This document shows, one piece after another, positions 1 through 9,326 of a stretch of DNA of 64,000 bases. The notes under the pieces are model-generated. The model saw only the letters and a list, made by a program, of their open reading frames with translations, had not been told where the DNA came from and did not search any database. Source of the stretch: Phytopythium helicoides (Eukaryota; Oomycota; Peronosporomycetes; Pythiales; Pythiaceae); the NCBI GenBank assembly GCA_024867545.1, contig JANFNE010000066.1, forward strand, positions 186,001 to 250,000, given 5' to 3'. Each line of letters opens with the position of its first letter. Positions within the stretch are counted from its first letter, which is position 1. The position numbers and the translations under genes are program-made.

Positions 1-53
1 TGAGATAGCAGGACTTGAATCGCATTTGATGCACATTTACTCCTATCAAGTTT

Positions 54-56
<3 letters not shown>

Positions 57-90
<34 letters not shown>
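57..90. repeat. 34-base T homopolymer
   Basis: An uninterrupted run of T lies about 200 bases beyond the 3' end of the first receptor kinase gene, in the otherwise gene-free stretch 1-296. On the minus strand it is a poly(A) run, so it may be the tail of an old retrotransposed copy or a plain mononucleotide repeat. I see no target-site duplication or reverse transcriptase beside it. Its exact length is uncertain because such runs are hard to sequence. Confidence 0.85.
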
Positions 91-296
91 CGTTTGGTGA
101 TTCGTGAAGGTCTAGAGGAGTGCCTCGCTCCCACGGATACGGTTTGCGAACTGTTTTCTTTCAACGCAACTATTGTACAACAAGGGGGAACGGACTAATA
201 CCAACGAAGATCCATCACATGTTTTGTTGATAACCTTACAGTAAACTGCTCAAAACGCCATCAAGTCCGAGTCCTCGCGCCGCTTTACACTGTTGA

Positions 297-2966
297 CTAA
301 TGCGACGAGCTGGACGAGACCGACGACACCGATCCGTTCGTCGGCAGGAGCTGCTTGAACATGTACACTAGCTCGGTTGCCGTTGGACGCTCGCTTGGGT
401 TCAGGTGCAGGCACCGCACGGCAATGTCATGAATGGCCGGTGGGCACTTGTCTGAGAACTCCGGAATCAGTTCGCCACTTGCAACCATGCGCAGGATGGC
501 CGTCTCCTCGACCTTGCCTCCCTGGGGCGGGTTCTTGGCATTCCAGTACGGGTAGTCCTCCGTGTCGATCTCAGACAGCACAACACCGAACGAGAAAATG
601 TCGGCACGCTCATCGTAGTCCTTACCAAGAAGCACCTCAGGTGCAATCCAGAAAGACGTCCCGATGCCCGCCGTCATGTGCGTCTCTTCAAAGTGGCGCT
701 CGCGCGACACCCCAAAGTCGCTCAGTTTGGCGTCCATGTCTGTGTTGAGCAGCACGTTCTTGGATTTGAGGTCACGGTGAATCAACTTCGGGTTCAGCGA
801 GTGGAGGTACGTCAAAGCCTCCGAAATGTGCAGTGAAATGCGGGTCTTGTGAGCGTCCCAGGTAAGCGGCGTGTTGCGTAGCTGGAACGAGTGGAGCACC
901 TCACGAAGATCTCCACGTTCCATGTATTCCGTTACAGCACTCAGGTTGCGTAACGTGTCCCAAGCCACGCCAATGAACTCGACAATGCGCGGATGCTCAA
1001 GCGTCGAGATCAAGCAGATCTCCTTCATGAAGGCTTCCACGTGCTTCATGTCTGAGCACAAGTCCGAGCGAATGCGTTTGATTGCCACACGCCTGCGGTT
1101 GTACACTCCGCTATACACAAGCCCAAACCCGCCCTTGTTGATACAGTTGGCGACCTTGACATCCTTGAACGGGATGCGGTGCGCTATGATGAGCGGATCG
1201 TTGATGATGTTCGTGTTCGCTGTGAAGTGCGAGTCGAATGACAGCGTGTGGCCGAACATATTGTCTTCCTGCTGCTCCTTGCGTCGCTGGTGTGCGCGGC
1301 GCTGACGCACGAACACAAAGAGAAGAATGGCGATGACGACACAACCAGCAACGACCACATAGATCAGGTACGAGTTGCTGCTCGACGAGGACGATGAAGT
1401 CGCCGTAGCTGCCATAGGAAAGATGAAGTTAGCATAAAAACAGATCATCTAACTGGCTGGATGGTTGACAACGTACTGGAAGACGTGTCGGTAAGCACAC
1501 AAAATTCAACACTGTGCGTCGAGTTCCACGTGCCGTTCTCGCACGTGTACGAGTCATCGGGGGTGTTGATGTTGAAGTTTGTCAGCCCCGCAATGTCATC
1601 GAAAAGGTCCGCACTGATCGTGTAGTTGTCAACCGGGTTGCCCAGCAGGTAGCTGAAGATGGTGCAATGTTAGATTCTTGCCATGATTCCTCGAGATGTG
1701 TCGTGCAGTGTACTTACAGACTGTCGAGGCTACTAAGGTAGAATAGCCGGTACGGGATATCTGTGAATTCGTTGCCCGTCAGGTTGCTGAGGATATCAGT
1801 GCACCACTTTGTTAGTGTCTTTGGACTGATGCAGTCCGGTTTCGTCTGAATACACACTTACATGGACTGGAGTGGGCACGGATTTGCCGAGCACATTTGC
1901 GGAGAGATCCGCGAGTACGAGCCGTGCAGCAGGTTGTTCGACAGATCCCTATGGTCCCAACAAACCCAGAGTCGGTCCGGTTAGAGCAGCGCAGACCAAG
2001 GTATGGACGACCAACGAGAAGAACGTACAGCGTTGCCAGACTTGCCATGCCTTGCAGGAACGTTGCAGTAATCGAGCTAATGTTGCAGTGGCGGATGTTG
2101 CTGTAAGGAGTATGTGGGTTTAGAAGGCATCCACAATGCAAAGCGCTCGCAAAAGCACCCAACGCACATCGTCTCGAGCGTGAGCGGCAGGTACTCGGTC
2201 GTCGCGTCCAGCGCCGTGGACAAGTCAATGTTCTCCAGCGTCCTGCATTTCGACACGAGGCAACCGTCAGTTCTCGTGTAAATCGCTCGTAGAGAGAGAG
2301 AAAAAAGGGAGCTCGAACATACACGGTGGTGAGCACCGAGGTGGTGCTGGTCTCAATAAGCGACGGGTCGGACGTGTCGAAGTTGCTCCAGCCCGTCGCC
2401 TCGGCCGTCACGTTGAGCGAGAAGTAGGAGTCGGCGTCGTCTCCGACAATGGTGACGGACATGAGGTCGGTGGGCGCGACGAGCGTGACCATGGAGGTGA
2501 TCTCGAGCACGTCCCCAGAGGCTTGGGAGAGCGGCCTGTCGGTGAGCTCTCCGCGCGCGGCAACGCGAAAGGTCCAGTCGGTGGTGCCGTTGTAGCCCGT
2601 GAGGCAGGTGCACGAGACGCCGGCGTCCGTGTAGACGTCCGGGCAGCCTCCGTTGGGCGTGAGCGTCGAGGACTTGGTCTGGATGCTGGGCATCGAGTCG
2701 CAGACGACGGGCAGCGCCTTCCAGTTGGCCGTAAGGCTCGAGCCGATCGTGCTGCCCCAGACGCTCTTGATGTCGTTGGGGAACAGCCGCGACTCGCCGT
2801 CCTCCAGGTAGTTCTCGAGCCACGCCTTGACCTGCGCGTCGATCTCCTCACCGCTGCCGCTCGCGCTTGCGCTCGCACTGGCGCTGGAGCTCGCGCTCTG
2901 CGCCGAGGCCGTCGCCAGCAGCGCCGCGAGCGCCACCAGCGCCTGTCTCGTCCTCGATTCGGCCAT
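297..2966 (-). CDS. LRR receptor-like kinase of the TKL type (array member 1)
   Basis: Predicted plasma-membrane receptor kinase, ligand unknown. The start at 2966 opens a signal peptide (Ala/Leu-rich, ending near TASAQ) followed by a Ser/Ala linker. A cysteine-bearing ectodomain with the motif PNGGCPDVYTDAGVSCTCL follows. Small LRR exons occupy about 1450-2320, split by GT..AG introns; the LRR text includes CNISSITATFLQGM. A capping cysteine pair comes next, then a membrane helix around YLIYVVVAGCVVIAILLF. The kinase domain (about 300-1250) has VAIK, HRDLKSKN, DFG and APE, so it should be active. The last exon ends in a Ser-rich tail. Exon borders inside the LRR block are only approximate. 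Family placement is confident from the kinase motifs; biological role is inferred. Confidence 0.88.
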
Positions 2967-3497
2967 GGCGCGCGCAGGAGGCCGCCGGGGGCCGCGAAAC
3001 TCGCTCTGGCGCTGGCCGCGGCCGTCACGGGGGCCGCGCGTCGACTGGGGGCGGAGGGGCGAGCGCCGGTCAAGCGCCACGAGCGTCGGCGCCGAGGGTT
3101 CCCGAGTGGCGCGCGGCGGCTCTGCCAGGCGTCGGGGTTTTCGGTACTGAGGCCAGTGAGTGACCCTGGAGCCAGCGAAGCGAGGGGATGTGCGGAGTGT
3201 CCAGAGCGTCCAGAGCATCCAGAAGAGTTTTGAGAACTCGTAAATCATCACATTCTGCCACTTAATCATAAACGCTGCACTGCAGATTTGACTTGAAATT
3301 TGTATGTCGAAAATGCGCTGCGGGCCGCAGCGGGCGTGATAAAGAAAGGCTACACGAACCGACTCGCATGCACACGAGACAGGCGATAAATAGTGATAAC
3401 ATCTTTATCATCTTATCAATGATGAAGTTGAAGATCTCGCCAATCTGGATAAATCCAAGTGACGCCGCGAGGATGCGCGAACGTTTGCGTGCTCGCC
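2967..3497. other. intergenic region upstream of receptor kinase 1
   Basis: The stretch holds the 5' flank of the first receptor kinase gene, which reads leftwards. Open frames here are GC-rich shadows with low-complexity Arg/Ala text. I see no convincing gene, RNA or repeat. Confidence 0.5.
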
Positions 3498-3935
3498 ATG
3501 GCGTATTCTCCGATCGCTATGGCGCCGAGCCAACGCCAGCAGCACCAGCAGCTCCCACTGCCCCCACCACACCACCAGCCCTTGCTCAGCGAGCCTTGCT
3601 CGTGTCGAATGCTGGAGCAGGAGCTGTGGGTTAGTCGCCAGATCAACCTGCCCCATCTATGTCCCACTTGTTGCGTATACTGGGCGCGAGAGAAACTGGA
3701 CGCCAAGGTTCGGCTCAGACGGCACTGTACGCGCCGACCGATCCCGTGGGAGCTTAGGCGCCGCACGACGCTGGTGATGGCGACGCGAGGAGGAGTTCAA
3801 GGCACAGAAGGCGGAGCTGAGCGGAGAGAAGCGGAAAAAAAAAACTCTCAATCAATCCTGTGCTGCCGTTTTCGTTGGCGAATGGAGGCAAACCGATCCA
3901 CACCAAGGAAATCGATAATATTTTTACTGATATGA
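3498..3935 (+). CDS. hypothetical small protein with Cys pairs
   Basis: An ATG at 3498 opens a frame of about 145 codons. It begins with a Gln/Pro-rich stretch and then reads CPTCCVYWAREKL, a tight cysteine group that could bind metal. A charged Arg-rich end follows. I do not recognise a family. It runs through a 10-base A run at 3835-3844 and overlaps the start of the virus-like frame that follows. A length change in that A run would alter how the two frames join. It may instead be a remnant or a chance frame. Confidence 0.25.
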   Translation: MAYSPIAMAPSQRQQHQQLPLPPPHHQPLLSEPCSCRMLEQELWVSRQINLPHLCPTCCVYWAREKLDAKVRLRRHCTRRPIPWELRRRTTLVMATRGGVQGTEGGAERREAEKKNSQSILCCRFRWRMEANRSTPRKSIIFLLI

Positions 3936-4666
3936 TGTGCAAGGTGCTCTCCGTGGAGACAAGAGGTCATGTGCCCAGTCATGAGCTGTATTTTCATGGT
4001 CCACAGCTCGCAGAGGCGTTCAAGTGTCAAGAAATTTTTTTCACAACCAATCGTTTTATTGAAGGGACCGACTATATTTATATTATGGTGAGCAAAGTGG
4101 CTGTTCGCGGACTTTGGAAAGCGTGCTCGAGAATCGGGGTGGCCGACTGGCCTGGTGAAATCTATCTGCTTTACCTATCGTCAGCCGAATCGAAAAGCTT
4201 TTTGCACAAGTTTGGGAGAACATGCAATTTTCCTAAACGCCTTGAACAGCACATATTGACTTTTTCGGAGCACGGGTATACTCCTCTTTTGTTAAAAAAG
4301 GTTGGTATAAATGGTGGAAATCTCCCGGAGGCAGAAACCCGTCTGAACCATTTCCTGAAAGAGAGGAAAATGTACCATGCCACGACTTTCTCGACCGAGT
4401 TGTGCAATATACAAACCGACGAGGACCTGCGTGCCGTGCAAGAGTTCATGGACATACTCCACAAGGAGCTGTGGGCTGAGGGTGAATGCAACAACACCCC
4501 GATTATCGACGAGGTCGAGCTGGTGACCAAGCTGATTGCAATTCTTGAAGGTGGGCAACAGCGTGTGGAAACTGGAGTCTGCAACAGCAAACGAAGCGCT
4601 GGTACACCTCACGACAACCTGTCTTTCTTGCGGTTTTGCCTTCAGCAACTTGTTCAACAAGCGTAG
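3860..4666 (+). CDS. MSV199 / T5orf172 (GIY-YIG-like) protein resembling giant-virus genes
   Basis: The N-terminal part (about residues 15-90) resembles the MSV199 domain of large DNA viruses, with text such as ELYFHGPQLAEAFK and FFTTNRFIEGTDYIYI. The middle part (about 100-180) fits the T5orf172/Mug113 branch of GIY-YIG nuclease-like domains: EIYLLYL, then KFGRT, then KRLEQH and EAETRLNHFL. These supply the expected Tyr, Arg and Glu positions. No ATG occurs before 3932, inside the N-terminal domain, and a stop lies just upstream near 3820. The N-terminus is therefore missing, spliced on from elsewhere, or broken at the nearby A run. The stop is at 4666. Codon use is visibly richer in A/T than in the kinases around it. 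It sits between two receptor kinase genes on the opposite strand. Viral origin is inference from domain resemblance. Confidence 0.65.
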   Translation: MLPFSLANGGKPIHTKEIDNIFTDMMCKVLSVETRGHVPSHELYFHGPQLAEAFKCQEIFFTTNRFIEGTDYIYIMVSKVAVRGLWKACSRIGVADWPGEIYLLYLSSAESKSFLHKFGRTCNFPKRLEQHILTFSEHGYTPLLLKKVGINGGNLPEAETRLNHFLKERKMYHATTFSTELCNIQTDEDLRAVQEFMDILHKELWAEGECNNTPIIDEVELVTKLIAILEGGQQRVETGVCNSKRSAGTPHDNLSFLRFCLQQLVQQA

Positions 4667-5199
4667 TTCACGATCACGATCACAAGTGGACCACTCGCTG
4701 ACCCGCTTCAACGTTCGGCGGGCTCGATCCGGTTGAAGAGACCGCTCTGTTCGTCGCGTTGGTGATCGTAAGCGGTGCGTGCCGCCAGCAGCGGTCCCAT
4801 CTCGACTGGTGCCCGCGATTGGAAAGGCTGGTCGTGCGCTGGAGCACATGTCAACGACGCTGCGCGTGACCGACGCCCTCGAGCGGATTGGGCTGCTCGG
4901 ACTAGAGTTCGAGATCGCGGTGGTTTCGGCGTGCCTGCCACAGTGGCGAGCCGCGGACTCAACGGCGACAGGCAGGCGAGCACTTCCCGCGAGAGGCTCC
5001 CGAGCGTCCAGCAGTCTGGCCGCAACGTCAGCTGCGGGTGCGGTCGTGCGTCCCCGACCAGACTGGTGGCGATGGTCACCTGTCCGACTGGTTGCCACGT
5101 GAACCGTCCAGACGAGCTATCCTGGTTGGGCTTTCGAGTCCATCGGAGCAATGGTACATTCCCTATCAGCGTTCTACTGTCTAGCCTGCTCGACCGAGC
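4667..5199. other. intergenic region between virus-like gene and receptor kinase 2
   Basis: Several overlapping frames are open on both strands, but none has a recognisable domain, a clear start or consistent coding character. A forward frame around 4800-5100 has some protein-like text (LEHMSTTLRVTDALERIGLL), which may be a decayed remnant. I make no gene call. Confidence 0.35.
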
Positions 5200-8135
5200 T
5201 CACTTGTAAATGCCCTCGTGCCGGATGCTGATGGCGCGCGCCGAATCGTCCAGACGCCGATGCCGCCGCCGGTCGAGCTTCTTGTCCTCATCAAAGTCGC
5301 TGTAGTCGCTCAGATCGCTCATGTCGCTGTAGTCGCCGCTGTACATCCAGTCGTCAAACTCGGGCTCTACCAGACCCTGTCAGCACCGCGTAGTTGCGAT
5401 CATCAGACTCCCTTTCACTCGGGCTACGCTCCATTCGCTCGAGGTGATGGACGAGCTCCACGGCACTCGGTCGTTCGTGGGGAGACACGGACAAGCATCG
5501 ACTAGCTAACACCAGGATTGCAGGTGGGCAGTCCTGAGAAAACGCTGGCCGCTTCTTGCCCATGGCAACAGCTTGCAGAATCGCTCCTTCTTCCATCTTG
5601 CCTCCCGCTGGATGCTCTGCATTCCAGTAGGGAAAATCGTCCGTGTCAATCTCGGACAGCACGACGCCAAACGAGAAAATGTCAGCTCGCTCGTCATAGT
5701 CCTCGCCCGAGCAGGACTTCAGGGGCGATCCAAAAGTTGGTGCCAATTCCAGCCGTCATCATTTCGTTCGCTTGGTCAGGCCGTTCTCGCGAAATGCCAA
5801 AGTCGGTCAGCTTGGCATCAAGTTCCGGTGTCAGCAGCACATTCTTCGACTTGAGATCGCGGTGTACAACCGGTGGACTTCGAGAATGCAAGTATTCGAG
5901 TGCTTGTGCAACGTGCAAGGCGATCTTTAGCTTGGATCCTGACCACGTCATCGTAGCCTCCGATGCCTCGCGCGCTGGCTGGCCGCTGCCGGAAGACGTT
6001 GATCCAGTGTTACTGTTATGGTTCCGCCGAACGTAGTGATAATGGAGCACCTCGCGCAGATCGCCGCCTTCCATCAATTCTGTAATTGCGGCCAGGTCCA
6101 TGAGCGATGGCGACTCCCACGCCAAGCCAATAAATTCCACAATGCGAGAGTGGCGTAGCCTCGCCATGAGCGCAATCTCTCGCACAAACAGCTCCAGTTG
6201 CTGAATCTCGACACCGCGGTCGGCGCGCATCTTCTTGATGGCAACACTTCGACCATACAACTCGCCAGAAAACACAAGCCCGAAGCCGCCGCGACTGAGG
6301 CACTTGGTGAGCTTGATGTCTCGGTAGTCCACCCGCTGGGATGCAAGGTGTGGCTCACGGAGTAGTAAAGCCATGGCGGCGTCGTTATCCCCGCGGGTTG
6401 TTGTCCCCATGATAGACGATTGTCCAAATCGCCTGGATCGACTGCCTGAGTGTCCTTCCTCGTTGAAGTCGGACTTGTACTGTCGGCGCTGCCAAACTAA
6501 TACGAGCACGAGAAGGACGACGACTAGACCACCACCCATCGCAACGTACTGGAGTGTACGGGTGGAGCTACCTTGAAGGGACCGATTACCACAGCAGCTC
6601 GTCAAAATCATAATAAATATCTTCACAAGCATACAGAGATTGCGTACCTGACGAAGCTGCAACCCCAGAGGTATTGTTTCCTGGGTCAGATCCACTCGTG
6701 ACACAAAATGTGATCCCGTGAGCAGTCTTCCATTCTCCGCTGCCACACGAGAGTGCGCTCTTGTCTAGATTATCAGCAACGAACACCTCTAAGCTCAAAA
6801 CGCGCTCAAAAATGTCGGTGCTGACATTCCAGTCAGCGATCGGATTCCCTTGCATGTAGCTATCACACCATAAGTGATTCACGTCGACGCAGGTAGTATC
6901 ACTAGGTCATGAACGTACAATTTTCGAAGAGTCATCACGTTCATCGCTGATGTCGGAAATGCTGACATCTCGTTGAACGACACATTGCTAGAGGTTTGAA
7001 GTAGTGTCAGCAAAGACGTGGAAACAAGTTCTCGAGAGGAATCGTCAAAACTTACAAAACCTCAAGTGCGCAAAGAGAGTAAGAGCACGAACTGTGAGCA
7101 GTAGACCCAGCGTATGCCTTTGTGAGTTTGTTCAAGGAGAGGTCACTGAAACACAGGTTTAGATGTAAGCATTCGCGATATCCCGCAGCAACGCACTTGC
7201 ACGGTTCTTACATTGATTTGAGGCTGCCAATGTCTTGAGGAAATTCGTAGCCAAACGATGACACGTTACAGTTCCTCATCGTTCTGCATGCAACAGTGAG
7301 TAGTTAGATGCTGTTGTTGTGATGTGTGTGATGTTCAAGTGCGCTTACATATTTGCCACTGACGATGGGATCAACCCCACTGCGTTCAATGCGGTTTGAT
7401 ACATGTCGATATTCACGAAAGCACTGCATCCAAAAGCGTCAGACAAAGTTCTCAAAGGCTCGGATCGCATCTTCAAAACGCACAGTGACGTGACATTAAC
7501 TGACGATTCTGAAGATCGGGCAATTGGGGTAGCGTTTGTGGGCCCTGATAGGTCATCGGGCACGAAAGTCAAGCTCATCGGCGAGCTGTCGACCCCTACA
7601 AATTCCCTGTCGGCGACATATTGGTGAGCAACGAGAGGCACAGCAACTATTTTCAATCAAACGCACCAATTCCACGTACAGAGTGCGCAGCGTCGCTGGG
7701 ACCCACAGAGGTCGAACTGCATCAACCTCAAGAACCTTATCGGATGCGATAGTGAGAGCTGCGCCCGCTGCGTTTCCGGTTTGACGTGTTCCGGTACCCG
7801 ACTTCGCAGTAAGCCGAAAGGTCCAAGCTTCATCACGCTTCGAGAAGCCCGTAATGCAGGTACACGACCCATTGACTGCAGTCAACGCTTTAGGGCAGCC
7901 GCCGTTTCCCGTCACTGTTGTCGACCTCGTCACGAGCGCAGGCAGTCCCGCCGCAAACTGAAAACTCGTCTCCAACTGCGACGCCGGACCCCGCAAAGAG
8001 CTGCGTCTGTCCGTCTGCAAAGTTTTCGGCAAACCACGCCTGCACGGTGCTGACATCCGCTGCTGATACTGAGACAGCTAAAGCTGCCAGGACGACGACA
8101 GCGCTCCCACCGCGCAGCACTTGGCGTGCCCACAT
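5200..8135 (-). CDS. LRR receptor-like kinase of the TKL type (array member 2), frame broken three times
   Basis: The start at 8135 opens a signal peptide (WARQVLRGG then a hydrophobic core). The shared module follows: VQAWFAENFADGQTQL, then GNGGCPKAL and SCTCITGF. LRR exons occupy about 6850-7660, then the capping motif CGSGEWKTAHG and a membrane helix near 6510-6560. The kinase has VAIKK, HRDLKSKN and DFG. Three single extra bases break the frame: near 7955 (in the cysteine module), at 5701-5702 (between APEVLLGR and DYDERAD), and near 5375. Past the last break an acidic tail reads YSGDYSDMSDLSDYSDFDED, with a stop at 5200. Without that correction the frame stops at 5354. Either this copy is decaying or the sequence carries base-insertion errors; similar breaks in essential genes of this window favour errors. 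Confidence 0.75.
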
Positions 8136-9326
8136 GGCCGATACCTCCGATCGAATCGGCGCGACCGAGATCGCTCGCACCAGCCTCCGACCGTTTGCCT
8201 CGGCCCAGGCGGGCGGCGGTGTAAGCGCTGTGGCTCCTCGTTGACTGAACGACGAGCAGCTCGTTCCGAATTCCGCGCGAGCGATTAACTGGTATCATTC
8301 CGCGCCACGTCCGACACGCGTGCTGGCCACCATAGAGACTTCCATAGAGCAAGCGGTGCATCTGCCGCAGGAGCGGGGCACTCGAGCCTCCCAGCGTTCC
8401 AGTTCGTCGCCAGGCCGTCGACGCGCCGCCAGCTGCGCAAGCGGCCGCGAATCTGATCGAGAAACGCTCGCGCGCCTGTCGACGCGGCCGCAAGCGTCTC
8501 CGCGTCAACTCGCGACGCAACTACAGAGGGCCTCCCGTCGGTGTCGGGGAGCAGGAGGCTGACCGCCACCTGCTGGGAATTGACAAGTGAGACCTTCTGG
8601 CCGCATGTGAACCCCATGACTCCTCTGAACTTTATCACAAGCCGGGCATCTTGAGGAGGGCTAGCCTCCTCGTCGCGCTCTTCCTGTAGCCAGCATTGAT
8701 ACCCACTCAAGCATCGTCAAGCTCCTGCTACTATCCATGGATAGACTATGCGGATGACGCCTTGGTCCACTTGCTTGCACAGCGGCTCCATGCTCGTCAC
8801 GCTTTGACGGCGGCGGCGGGTGTTGGTCACGTCGAGTTGATGCGGACCATCTTCAGGACTTTGCGGTGCCTAAGGAGGTGCCGCTCGAGGCGGGCAGATT
8901 GAAGCTCTATGGGTCGTGGCGCAAATGAGGACAGAGGCATTGCTCAAAATCAACGAGGGGCTAATTACGAGTGAGTGATGGAGCCGAAGCGAGGATTATA
9001 ATATCAGCACTGCTGCTGAGAGAGCAAACCTTGACGTGGAGTTCTTGGTGGTGTGATCACTGATTCACCTTACCGCTCGCCAGGTTCACCGTTCCGGGCC
9101 GGTCCTCGCTTCCCGTCTCTCACAGTGTGGAAAGTGGAGGATGAAGAACGCGCGAGGCTGTGCGATCTGATGACAACGGTGGGCTAGACAGCAGAGGCTC
9201 CCAAATCAGTGTCGCCATGTTCACAAAAATCAAAAATGCACGCGATGATATCACTCTCACTACGCCACTTGGCTCACTGCACTCGCTAAAATACACGTGG
9301 TTTGCTTGCTTGCTTTGCGCGGTGGA
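8136..9326. other. intergenic region with possible decayed coding text
   Basis: This stretch separates receptor kinases 2 and 3. On the minus strand, 8285-8710 is open and partly protein-like (LVIKFRGVMGFTCGQKVSL) but has no ATG at its head. On the plus strand, 8830-8990 reads protein-like across two frames (FAVPKEVPLEAGRLKLYGSW, then ALLKINEGLIT). I recognise no family. These may be fragments of one or two decayed genes. The rest shows no features. Confidence 0.3.
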
